This document shows, one piece after another, positions 1 to 8,906 of a stretch of DNA of 64,000 bases. The translations under genes and the position numbers were made by a program. Within the stretch, counting starts at the first letter, position 1. Each line of letters starts with the position of its first letter. The DNA is from Cytophagaceae bacterium (GTDB lineage Bacteria > Bacteroidota > Bacteroidia > Cytophagales > Cytophagaceae), in assembly GCA_025455005.1 (NCBI GenBank), contig JALONH010000001.1:124001-188000 (forward strand), given 5' to 3'. The notes beneath the pieces were generated by a model that was given only the letters and a program-made list of their open reading frames with translations, did not search any database and had not been told where the DNA came from.

Positions 1-3000
1 GTTGAAATTAATTATAGAACTGAGGCGCTCAGATATATAAAAGGATTGGTAGATACCATGCGAAACGTGACTACCAATAATCCACAAAAATGGAATTCAG
101 GTGATATTGGAATGGATGGATATGTAAAGGGTGGAGATACATGGAATGAATTAACGGATTGGGCAAATGTTGGTTATTTAGGGTTACTTCCTGAGTATTT
201 TGGCCCTAGACAACAATACGTAGATTATAATGCGCCTGCCTATTTTAAAATTTTTGGTGATTTTATTCAATCTCAAGAACCTACTAATACCTGGTGTATC
301 AATCAATTTAGAAGAGCGGAAGCTTCTTGTGATTGGGTATCTAAACAAATGGATAATCAAAATCTTTCGGGATTTGCAGGATGGATTAATATGTCGACAG
401 GTTTACCCGTATTTAGTAGCTTCACGGATGGCGAAGATTTTAGAACACCATGGCGAACAACACTAAATCATATGTGGAATGGACCTTCAGAAGTAACTTG
501 GAATCCTATTCTTCATCAATTTTCTAATACTTCAAATACATTTCAATTAGATTTTTCTCATCAAGTGATGTCTTTCTTTAAAGATCCTCAATCTTTTGGA
601 AATACTCCTTACACATTACCAACCTTAAATCTACCCATTTGTGGTCCCTCTACTGTTACCGCTTACCATTCTCCTACAGGTGGAGGACAAACCAAAACAA
701 CAACTACTGGAAGTGTTACCACATCCTCTAGTTATTTCCGTTTAAATTGGCCATATGGTTCATTTTCTCCTGCTGCTGTTAATGTACAAGATTTTGATAT
801 TATGACCAAAATGTACAGGAAATGTGAAATCACTTGGGATGGTCAAGATATAGGACAACAATACTTAAATTCAAGACCTATCTATTTTCATGAATGGTTT
901 CGATTATTGGGAATGTTAGTCTTAACAGGTAATTATCATGATCCCCAGCAAATGATTCCTACAGCAAATATGAAAATTTATAAAGAAGTAAATAAGACAT
1001 TTGCTTATGTAGGGGATACACTTCAATATACTATAACCTATCGCAACTACGGTAAACCAACGGCTACTGGGGTAGTAGTTACAGATGTATTACCTGCAGG
1101 ATTGCAATATATATCCTATACTTCTACAAAGCCCGGGGTAACATTTTCTTCTTCTGGTTCTACTCTTACGTGGTCCATAGGTTCTGTTGTAGGAACGAAT
1201 AATAACCTGCCGGCTAACTTATCTCTTACTATGGATACCTTACGTGTAAAGGTTCGTGTTTTAGCAGCCGCATCCGGAACCCGTGTTTGTAATCGAGCGG
1301 TCATTACGTGTACCAATGGTTCAGGATGGACAAGTAATGAATTCCCAAACCGAGTAACAGAGGTGATGCAACGCAATTGCGTAGACATATTGGGTGAAAG
1401 CCCATTAAAGATCACTAAAACGGCGTCTAAAGCGGCTGTTCAAGTAGGAGATTCTATTGCTTACACTATAGTAGTAAAAAATCAATCAGTTGCATTTTTA
1501 AATGGAGGAAGACCTGGGGTGATTTTATCTGTAGGGCACCAAGGATTAACCTCTACCAGTGAGTTAAAATTGAATTTTAGATTTTGGCATGGTGCGGATG
1601 AAGCATATATCAATACGAAAAACTATCGTATGTCATATTTCCTTCGTGAAGCGGGACCTCCCAATTGGTTAGTTGATATGAATACCTCTGAGGGTTTTGG
1701 AACCGTTCCACCAACAATCAATACTCAAGCGTTGGTGCCGGGCACAGGATATAATCATCGTTTCTTTCTAACCTTTCCGGACCAATTAGCCACTGTAACA
1801 CAACACTTAGCTGAGTATAATACGAATGACGATAAGATTCACAGAGGAGCAACACGTCCTCAGCGTATGGAAGTAAGGGTGTATACTAATCCTACCGGTG
1901 TATTTAATTTCACTGATGATTGGAGCGCAGACCCAACGTTACAAGTCGCCTCCGGAGACTTGTATTTTCCTGTTGCAAACGACTGGACGGATCCGAATAA
2001 TCTCAACCAACCCGTTACTAAAATCCATCCGGAAGCTTGTAATAACGTAGCACGAACCACGGATAAATTCCTAGTAGAAGAGTGGGATGGATATACTTGG
2101 AGAAGAATTTATGGAAATTCTCCTGCATCCGGAAGAGAGTTATTAAACATACAAGTACGCGATACACTACCGAATACCGTTACCTTTGGTGGGTTTTTCC
2201 CGGGCTACCCTACGGGCACCATCACCGGTGGTAACATACTACAATGGCCTACCGTGCCTCTTTTATTAACTAATGATTCCATCGTATATCGTTTTTGGGT
2301 GCGCGTGAAAGACGCTACTTTTTTCAATTGCCCGTCCGGACCTACACCGGATAGAGTCATTAACCATGCCCATGGGCGAGCCAATGGAGAACCGTGGAGA
2401 CGGGCCACAGCCACTACTATGGTTAGTTGTGATCCCGTATCGGATCCTAATGCTGCAGTCGTGAAAACCAGTGATAAATCTATTTATCAAGTTAACGATA
2501 ATATTGTATACACCATTACGTATGAAAATAAAAGGGGTGGTATTGTAAATGGACCCGGTCTCATCGCGGATTGGACGGCATTAAATGCCAATGGTAAATT
2601 AGGAGTTACCGCAACGACCATCGATTTAAATACTTCTTGGCAAAATAGGCTAATGACCTATCGTTACTCCCATGGCACTAATGGTGTAGTAAGAGGAAGA
2701 ATGAGTACACCCCAATATGCAGACTATAGTATCTTATTACGTCAATCCGGAAATGATGCAGTAGAAGTTATTTTAAGAAAAGAAAATGCAGGTGTATTAA
2801 TTACTGTCAACAATTTAAATATTTCTGCTAACTCTAGTACCCAAATTGGGACAAGTCAATTAATAAACTATTCTAATCTACCGGGTGATTATGATTTTGA
2901 AATTAGGTTAGTAGGTAATTCCATTGGTATTTCTATTGTTAATCCGGGAGCCCCAATGCCCGGTGTAAGCCACCATATTGTAGTTGGAGTTCCTGTAAGA

Positions 3001-3891
3001 TCAGGTTTTGTTGGAGTTGGCTCTGATATTGGCAATGTTGCTTCCATCTCGAATTGGTTTACCAATATGGATTCACAATTCAACGTTCAAATGACGGATC
3101 CTATTCCTACCAACTTAAGTTTTGTCTCAGCTGCTACTGCCTCCTATAATGCTGCTAATTATACCGGTAGTAATGTAGCCGGTGTGGTGACATGGCAAAC
3201 CATCCCGGGCCCTGTGGCACTGGGCGACCGCATCACATTTACTTGGACCGGCAGAGTGAACACTTGTCCTACTGTTAACATTGTAAACACAGCCATCGCA
3301 AAAGTATTCGGCATCACACCGGATCAAACAGGTGTGCATGTAGCCACTTGCAACAATGGTCTACCACTTGACTGGTTGCAGTTTACAGCGTATGCACAAG
3401 GTGGGACGCATCGACTTTCATGGGTCACGGCAAACGAAACAGCGGTACAACAATTTGTCGTACAACAGTCAACTGATGGGATTCACTTTACAGACCATTC
3501 AGTTCTTCCGGCACGCAATATGGCCTATAACTCGTATACTCGTTCGATCGTGCCTACCACATCCGGAACCTACTATTATCGGATTCGTCAAGTAGATCAA
3601 ACCGGAGCCGTCAGCTATAGCAGTATACGACCGGTAACCGCATCCAACGATTTTGCTTTGCTTGTTCAACCCGTTCCGTTTGATCATCAAACCACTGTGA
3701 CCATTCAGTCTCCTGCACAAGAAAATTATACGCTTCGTGTTTGGGATGTAGGAGGTAAAGAAGTACAATCCGCACAAACGTTCGAAGGTTCTCAAATCCT
3801 TACGCTGGGAGCGTCTTGGAGCAGCGGCACCTATGTCATTGAAATCACTACCCAAAATCAAGTGATCCATCAAAAAATTATTAAGTATTAA
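1..3891 (+). CDS. Secreted GH8-type protein with DUF11 repeats and T9SS sorting tail (5' end outside window)
   Basis: The frame is open from base 1, so the start and the catalytic half lie upstream; about 1,296 residues are visible. The first 100 or so residues match the C-terminal part of the GH8 module of the next gene (MDGYVKGGDTWNE against FDGYMKRANTVRD; RRAEASCDW against KRAEASSDW). Three DUF11-like beta-sandwich repeats follow, beginning near nt 970 (KIYKEVNKTFAYVGDTLQYT), 1400 and 2450. The last 75 residues are a type A T9SS sorting domain (from nt 3660, VQPVPFDHQTTVTIQ, ending VIHQKIIKY). Family knowledge: GH8 enzymes cleave beta-1,4 glucans, chitosan or xylan; which substrate applies here cannot be read. 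The protein should be exported, cross the outer membrane by T9SS and be anchored or released. Its stop overlaps the ATG at 3891. It is a tandem paralogue of 3900-8626, sharing a nearly identical stretch (VEEWDGYTWRR) at about 2070 and 6765. Confidence 0.8.
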   Translation, partial: VEINYRTEALRYIKGLVDTMRNVTTNNPQKWNSGDIGMDGYVKGGDTWNELTDWANVGYLGLLPEYFGPRQQYVDYNAPAYFKIFGDFIQSQEPTNTWCINQFRRAEASCDWVSKQMDNQNLSGFAGWINMSTGLPVFSSFTDGEDFRTPWRTTLNHMWNGPSEVTWNPILHQFSNTSNTFQLDFSHQVMSFFKDPQSFGNTPYTLPTLNLPICGPSTVTAYHSPTGGGQTKTTTTGSVTTSSSYFRLNWPYGSFSPAAVNVQDFDIMTKMYRKCEITWDGQDIGQQYLNSRPIYFHEWFRLLGMLVLTGNYHDPQQMIPTANMKIYKEVNKTFAYVGDTLQYTITYRNYGKPTATGVVVTDVLPAGLQYISYTSTKPGVTFSSSGSTLTWSIGSVVGTNNNLPANLSLTMDTLRVKVRVLAAASGTRVCNRAVITCTNGSGWTSNEFPNRVTEVMQRNCVDILGESPLKITKTASKAAVQVGDSIAYTIVVKNQSVAFLNGGRPGVILSVGHQGLTSTSELKLNFRFWHGADEAYINTKNYRMSYFLREAGPPNWLVDMNTSEGFGTVPPTINTQALVPGTGYNHRFFLTFPDQLATVTQHLAEYNTNDDKIHRGATRPQRMEVRVYTNPTGVFNFTDDWSADPTLQVASGDLYFPVANDWTDPNNLNQPVTKIHPEACNNVARTTDKFLVEEWDGYTWRRIYGNSPASGRELLNIQVRDTLPNTVTFGGFFPGYPTGTITGGNILQWPTVPLLLTNDSIVYRFWVRVKDATFFNCPSGPTPDRVINHAHGRANGEPWRRATATTMVSCDPVSDPNAAVVKTSDKSIYQVNDNIVYTITYENKRGGIVNGPGLIADWTALNANGKLGVTATTIDLNTSWQNRLMTYRYSHGTNGVVRGRMSTPQYADYSILLRQSGNDAVEVILRKENAGVLITVNNLNISANSSTQIGTSQLINYSNLPGDYDFEIRLVGNSIGISIVNPGAPMPGVSHHIVVGVPVRSGFVGVGSDIGNVASISNWFTNMDSQFNVQMTDPIPTNLSFVSAATASYNAANYTGSNVAGVVTWQTIPGPVALGDRITFTWTGRVNTCPTVNIVNTAIAKVFGITPDQTGVHVATCNNGLPLDWLQFTAYAQGGTHRLSWVTANETAVQQFVVQQSTDGIHFTDHSVLPARNMAYNSYTRSIVPTTSGTYYYRIRQVDQTGAVSYSSIRPVTASNDFALLVQPVPFDHQTTVTIQSPAQENYTLRVWDVGGKEVQSAQTFEGSQILTLGASWSSGTYVIEITTQNQVIHQKIIKY

Positions 3892-3899
3892 TGCATTGT

Positions 3900-4970
3900 A
3901 TGAAAATTCGTTTAACACTGGTTTGCATTCTCTCTGTACTTACAATGGTTTTCTCTACCCTTGTAGCACAAACATGGCCTGCAGATACGATTCAAATTAA
4001 TATCAATAGTGGTAATCCCAAATATCCTTTCCCTCAATTTTTAGAATATAAAGAAGGTAAAACATTAGCTACACACAATCCGATAGGAGTACCACATGCT
4101 GAAATGGAGAAATCAATTAGAGAGGCTTATCGGATTATGATGAACAGTACCATTTACACAGGTCAGTCTATAGGAACCGGTGCTAATCAAGTGAGATATA
4201 TGGCATATAACCCACCTTCTGCACCAGATCCGGGACCGGAACCATTATGTTCAGAAGGAGATGGATATGCATTAATAGCTGCGGCATACTTGGGAGATAA
4301 AAAAACCTTTGATGGTCTTTGGTGTCGTTTACATGATAATCGTTTAAATATAGTAACAAGATATATTGATTGCCAAGTAACACGCCCTAATTATCGTTAT
4401 GGACCTTATATAGCTGGGTGGCAACAATCAGCAACTGCAGCAAATACTAATACTGGAGATGATGTTAATGGTGCTCCGGATGGTGATTTTGATATTGCCT
4501 TAGGTTTATTGATTGCATATTATCAGTGGGGTGAATTCATGGGTACTAATGACAATTGTGGTAATCCTATTTCCTATAAAAAAGAGGCAATTAATTTTAT
4601 CAAAGCATTAGCCGATACGGTCTTTTTTGATGCCAATACAGGTATGAATGTCCCAAATTGGAATCCTAGATTAGATCCTTCCGGTGCTAATGGGTATTAT
4701 TCAGGTCATATTGGTTTTGATGGGTACATGAAACGTGCGAATACTGTACGAGATGTGACGAATTGGGTTTATACAGTCCCTGGATATACATTTGGAGGCA
4801 AAACTATGTATGGAAGAAGTATGGGAGCTTCAGATGATCCTCATACAGACTATATGGCTCCCGCGTACTTTAGGGCTTTTGCTACATTTTTGGAGGGTCA
4901 GCAGGTTGGGACAGAGTATGCTTTTGTTATCAATTCAAGAGAGCAGAAGCTTCGAGTGATTGGATTATGA
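3900..4970 (+). CDS. 5' part of frameshifted GH8-type secreted protein (catalytic domain)
   Basis: I prefer the start at 3900, because it begins a signal peptide (MKIRLTLVCILSVLTMVFS, cleaved near LVAQ); an in-frame ATG at 3891 overlaps the previous stop. Residues 118-137 carry the GH8 signature SEGDGYALIAAAYLGDKKTF with the presumed acid Glu119. Residues 194-196 (DGD in DGDFDIALGLL) match the second conserved GH8 acidic site, and YYQWG follows. The frame stops at 4970 inside the module. Homology to the first gene resumes at once in another frame (FKRAEASSDWIMKQLNDQG, from about 4938). The break lies at 4930-4945, where the paralogue has two copies of CAAT and this gene has one. With four bases restored, 3900-8626 would encode about 1,576 residues. 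Either this is a pseudogene or the base call is wrong. Confidence 0.75.
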   Translation: MKIRLTLVCILSVLTMVFSTLVAQTWPADTIQININSGNPKYPFPQFLEYKEGKTLATHNPIGVPHAEMEKSIREAYRIMMNSTIYTGQSIGTGANQVRYMAYNPPSAPDPGPEPLCSEGDGYALIAAAYLGDKKTFDGLWCRLHDNRLNIVTRYIDCQVTRPNYRYGPYIAGWQQSATAANTNTGDDVNGAPDGDFDIALGLLIAYYQWGEFMGTNDNCGNPISYKKEAINFIKALADTVFFDANTGMNVPNWNPRLDPSGANGYYSGHIGFDGYMKRANTVRDVTNWVYTVPGYTFGGKTMYGRSMGASDDPHTDYMAPAYFRAFATFLEGQQVGTEYAFVINSREQKLRVIGL

Positions 4971-7900
4971 AACAATTGAATGATCAGGGTAAATTGCCTT
5001 ATGCAGGTCGTCATAGTATCAGTGGTACAGCCGTATCCTTTTTTCAATATAAACCAGGTGAAGATTTTCGTAATCCATGGAGAACTTTAGCGAATTACAT
5101 GTGGTACGGTCCGGGACAGTATACCTGGAATCCTACAACATACACTTACACGATAGCACCACAAAATTATGAATTATTGAATGCTCAAATATTAACACCA
5201 TTTTTACGTAATCCGGAGAATTATACTTTGTTAGGTTGTGAAAAAATTGGAAAGGATCCGATTCAAGAAACGACATACAAAGGTACTTATCTTATTCGTA
5301 AAGTCCATAATATGGATGGTACGCCTTTTAATTCACCTGAAGAGGAGAGGGGTGTGAATAATGCCAGAGGAGCTTCTATGTGTGCTCCTGTCCTAACAGG
5401 TGAAACCGATTTACTTGCTAAATTATATCGTGATGTTGAGCTGCATTGGGATAATAGGGGGGTGCCCAAAGTGCCTACACTTACAGATGCGCAAAGAAAC
5501 ATAAACGGTACGGAATCTTATATGCACGGTTTTTTCCGTCTATTGGGGATGCTAATCGCAACAGGTAATTGGCATTCACCCATTTTTTATGCATCTCCGG
5601 TACAAGCAAATATGAAAGTATATAAAGCAGTAAGTAAAACTTATGCTTTTACTGATGATACAATAAAATACACGATAAGTTATAGAAATTACGCTTCCGT
5701 AAATGCTACAGGTGTTCGCATACAAGACGTCTTACCTCCGGAATTAGAATTTGTATCGGCTTCTAATGGAGGAACCTATACAGGAGGTATCGTTACTTGG
5801 AACTTAGGTACTGTATCGGGATTTAACTCTGCTACCGGCATTATTCCAACTCAAGGTAAAGTGACGATGATTTGTAGAGTCAAATCAAATGTACCTACAG
5901 GAGCTAGAGTTTGTAATACGGCTACTATTAGTTGTACTAATGGAACAGGGTGGACAAGTAATGAATATCCCAATAATGTTACCCCTGTTATGGAGCGAAA
6001 TTGTGTTGATATTGTAGGTCGCGCTTTTGAAATAACAAAAGAAGTGGATAAACCAATAGTGAATCCCAATGATATTGTGGAATTTAAAATAACATTTAAA
6101 AACTCTACTGATGCAGGTTGGTTAAATGGGGGAAGGCCTGGTGTGAACGTGACTCATGCATATGGTTATGCGGGGGTGAATTCATTCATGATGTTTTATC
6201 GAATTTTTCATGGAGCAGATGAACCCTATATAGATTATGGCAATTATAGGATATCGTATTATTTAAATAACCCTTCTGTGAATGGTTTCTACCCGGCTTA
6301 CGCAAATGGTTGGGTATTTAAGGTGAATTTTATGGAAGGAGGAGATCCTACGAAAGTAAAATTCGATTTTCAAAAAGTTCCATATGGTTCAGAAACAATT
6401 TCAGGTATCAATAGAAAATGGGATCAAAGATTAATATGTAAATTTCCTAACTCTTTAGGAGCTTTATCTCAACATCTATATCAAAAATGGTCGGAATATC
6501 CGGATATTCACAAAGGAGCCTACGATCCTTTTAGAACACAATTACAATTAGAATTACCAACCTCCTCTCCTATTGATCCTGTCATCAACGATAGTTGGTC
6601 GTACGATGGTATTTCTTCTTTTTTATCCGGCTATAATGATAAATCACCATATTATCCCATTACACCGGATTGGACGGATGTCATTACATATCCTGCCGGA
6701 AAATTAGTAGATAGAGTACATCCGGATGTTTGTGAAACAAGACCTAATTATAGCCGAGTTTTAGTAGAGGAGTGGGATGGATATACTTGGAGAAGAGTGT
6801 TAGGAAGAGGGCCATTACCCGGAAGAGAGCAATATAATGTAGTAGTTGTAGATACTGTGCCGGCTAATTTAGAGTTTGTTAAGTTTACCGATAATGAAGC
6901 TTTAGGAATTATTGCTACATATGATGCTACAAAAAAGATAATCAAATGGCAAATACCTACTTTTTTGGTTGGCTCCATAGGTGATTTAAGATATGAAGCT
7001 AAAGCATTAGGAACATGCCCAATGACAGATAAAGATGTACGTAACTGGGCTTGGATTTTTTCAAGTACAGAATCACCACTAGGTGATTACGCCGATGTCA
7101 AAATCACTTGTAATGTTGTACCACCTCCTTCATCTAAAACAAGCATTTATAAATCATCTGATAAAAATTCGTATGTAGTAGGGGAAGAAATCACCTATAC
7201 TCTAGCATATAAACAAACACAAGGTACTCAAGCCGTAGGTAACGTATCTAGTGGTACTAATTGGACTACGGTGTCAGGTACTTCTACCTTTAATGCTACT
7301 AATTTAGGGTTATCGAGTAATGCATTTATATATCAACAATATTCTCATGGAACGGATGGAGAATTTGATATATACGTCAATAATACCAATTCAAATGACA
7401 TCTTTTCAGTAGTGCTAAGGTATGAATCAGGCACACCTAATACGGCATCGTTTGATGGAGTTGGAATTCAAATTCATCCCGGACCTTGGGGTAAAAATTC
7501 AGGAGCATTAATTGCTGTGGTGGATGGAAATACTGTAATTTCTAGTACACCCGGGTTTGTTACTTATGCAGATCCAACAGCTGACACGCTAAAAATTCAT
7601 ATATCTTTGAAAGGATCAGAAATGAAGGTATGGTTAAATAAAAATTACCTTACAGATGCTCCTATTCTTACAACTACAGGACTACGAATTCAACCGGGTT
7701 ACATAGGCATGGTCAACGGTTTGATTACGGCTAATGCATTCCCTTCTTACGCTGGGGGAGTTGGGACAAGTAATTCCATAACCTATTGGAAGTCTAATTT
7801 TGATTCAGCATTTGATATTAAGTTAAGTGATTTAATTCCTTCAGGCACATCCTTTATACCATCATCAATAGTTGTAAATTATAATCAATTAGGAAAGTTT

Positions 7901-8626
7901 ACTTCATTACCTAATTTTAACACAAACTCAGTTTTATGGAATCTTTTTGCAAATCCTAAAATGCCTATCCTATATGGGGATTCGGTTAAATATCAGTTTA
8001 AAGTAAAGGTGGAGGAATGTTTTTCAGGATATATAACAAATATCTTATATGCGAATCTGTATAGTAATCCTGCTAACAAAACAATAAATGCTACAAATCA
8101 AGTAACATGTTCTACAACGTTGCCTGTTTCGTTATTAAGTTATTCGGGTAAAGCAAGTAATACGGGAAATCTACTGAATTGGGTATCACTAAGTGAAAAA
8201 GATACATATGGTTATTATATAGAAAAATCTTCGAATGGTATACAGTTTGTTACCATAGAATTTGTTTTAGCAAATAATACGCATGCTATGAATGAATATA
8301 CATATATAGATCAAAATACCGGAAATGCATTCTATCGATTAAGAATACAAGATATTAATGGAAGCAGTGAAAATAGTAACACTATTTTCCTATCTCAAAA
8401 CAGTTTGGTTTCTATTTTCCCTTTACCATCTAATAATACCTTCACCGTAAAAGTTCAGTCACCGGAGGTATTCCATTATCAAATCTATTCCTCATCGGGC
8501 CAACTGGTAGAAAAAGGCACGGCTAACCAATCCGTAACAGTAGGGAATGAATATGCTCAGGGAGTCTATACCATCCAAGTCATTACCGGTGATGAGGTAG
8601 TTGTACGGAAGTTGGTGAAAGAGTAA
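4967..8626 (+). CDS. 3' part of frameshifted GH8-type secreted protein (DUF11 repeats, T9SS tail)
   Basis: This frame continues the protein begun at 3900; its apparent ATG at 4967 is an internal Met. The homologous frame extends upstream to about 4938. It holds the end of the GH8 module (EDFRNPWRTLANYMWYGPGQYTW). DUF11-like repeats begin near 5610 (MKVYKAVSKTYAFTDDTIKY), 6030 and 7140; the DUF11 cores and VLVEEWDGYTWRR match the first gene. A type A T9SS sorting domain ends the protein (from about 8410, SIFPLPSNNTFTVKVQ, ending VVVRKLVKE). As a separate reading frame it has no signal peptide, so without the 5' part it would not be exported. A hairpin terminator follows at 8642. The body is well preserved, which argues for a very recent mutation or a sequencing error rather than an old pseudogene. 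Confidence 0.75.
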   Translation: MKQLNDQGKLPYAGRHSISGTAVSFFQYKPGEDFRNPWRTLANYMWYGPGQYTWNPTTYTYTIAPQNYELLNAQILTPFLRNPENYTLLGCEKIGKDPIQETTYKGTYLIRKVHNMDGTPFNSPEEERGVNNARGASMCAPVLTGETDLLAKLYRDVELHWDNRGVPKVPTLTDAQRNINGTESYMHGFFRLLGMLIATGNWHSPIFYASPVQANMKVYKAVSKTYAFTDDTIKYTISYRNYASVNATGVRIQDVLPPELEFVSASNGGTYTGGIVTWNLGTVSGFNSATGIIPTQGKVTMICRVKSNVPTGARVCNTATISCTNGTGWTSNEYPNNVTPVMERNCVDIVGRAFEITKEVDKPIVNPNDIVEFKITFKNSTDAGWLNGGRPGVNVTHAYGYAGVNSFMMFYRIFHGADEPYIDYGNYRISYYLNNPSVNGFYPAYANGWVFKVNFMEGGDPTKVKFDFQKVPYGSETISGINRKWDQRLICKFPNSLGALSQHLYQKWSEYPDIHKGAYDPFRTQLQLELPTSSPIDPVINDSWSYDGISSFLSGYNDKSPYYPITPDWTDVITYPAGKLVDRVHPDVCETRPNYSRVLVEEWDGYTWRRVLGRGPLPGREQYNVVVVDTVPANLEFVKFTDNEALGIIATYDATKKIIKWQIPTFLVGSIGDLRYEAKALGTCPMTDKDVRNWAWIFSSTESPLGDYADVKITCNVVPPPSSKTSIYKSSDKNSYVVGEEITYTLAYKQTQGTQAVGNVSSGTNWTTVSGTSTFNATNLGLSSNAFIYQQYSHGTDGEFDIYVNNTNSNDIFSVVLRYESGTPNTASFDGVGIQIHPGPWGKNSGALIAVVDGNTVISSTPGFVTYADPTADTLKIHISLKGSEMKVWLNKNYLTDAPILTTTGLRIQPGYIGMVNGLITANAFPSYAGGVGTSNSITYWKSNFDSAFDIKLSDLIPSGTSFIPSSIVVNYNQLGKFTSLPNFNTNSVLWNLFANPKMPILYGDSVKYQFKVKVEECFSGYITNILYANLYSNPANKTINATNQVTCSTTLPVSLLSYSGKASNTGNLLNWVSLSEKDTYGYYIEKSSNGIQFVTIEFVLANNTHAMNEYTYIDQNTGNAFYRLRIQDINGSSENSNTIFLSQNSLVSIFPLPSNNTFTVKVQSPEVFHYQIYSSSGQLVEKGTANQSVTVGNEYAQGVYTIQVITGDEVVVRKLVKE

Positions 8627-8641
8627 AGATCCTATTACATT

Positions 8642-8680
8642 AAAAAAGGGTGTGGTCATGAAATAACTACGCCCTTTTTT
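8642..8680 (+). terminator. Rho-independent terminator after the GH8 gene
   Basis: An A-run and GGGTGTGG pair with CTACGCCC followed by TTTTTT (wobble pairs allowed). The hairpin begins 16 bases after the stop codon at 8626. Confidence 0.7.
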
Positions 8681-8820
8681 AATGCTTTTATAAAGCTTGT
8701 AATATATTTTAAATCATAAGGTTATGTTCTGAGGCTGTTTAAAATAATCTTAACTAAATGATTTAGGATGATAAATAGGGCACCTTTACTTCAACTTAGT
8801 TCTAATCCCCTTTCTTTATG

Positions 8821-8862
8821 TTTTTGTTAGTAACAAAAGAAATTATTTGTTACTAACAAAAA
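8821..8862. promoter_or_regulatory. Perfect 17-base inverted repeat, likely operator of the ATPase gene
   Basis: The left arm TTTTTGTTAGTAACAAA (8821-8837) and right arm TTTGTTACTAACAAAAA (8846-8862) are exact reverse complements separated by 8 bases. The right arm supplies the -33 TTTG of the promoter described next. A protein bound here would therefore compete with or recruit RNA polymerase. No regulator gene is adjacent, so autoregulation is only a guess. Confidence 0.6.
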
Positions 8863-8875
8863 ATTTGTATTTTTG
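8846..8875 (+). promoter_or_regulatory. Bacteroidota-type promoter (-33 TTTG, -7 TATTTTTG)
   Basis: TTTG at 8846-8849 and TATTTTTG at 8868-8875 (consensus TAnnTTTG) are separated by 18 bases, close to the spacing known for Bacteroidota sigma-ABfr promoters. Transcription would start near 8882. That excludes the upstream TTG at 8847 and supports the ATG at 8907. Confidence 0.65.
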
Positions 8876-8906
8876 GATTAAGTTATTCGTAATCAAAGTT
8901 CTGTAT

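Noticed and set aside
3499-3918. 139-codon minus-strand frame inside the first gene
   Set aside because: It is opposite a clear T9SS sorting domain and shows no protein-like composition.
8690-8780. Insertion-sequence end (GAGGCTGTTTAAA)
   Set aside because: No partner inverted repeat or transposase trace could be found near the ATPase gene.
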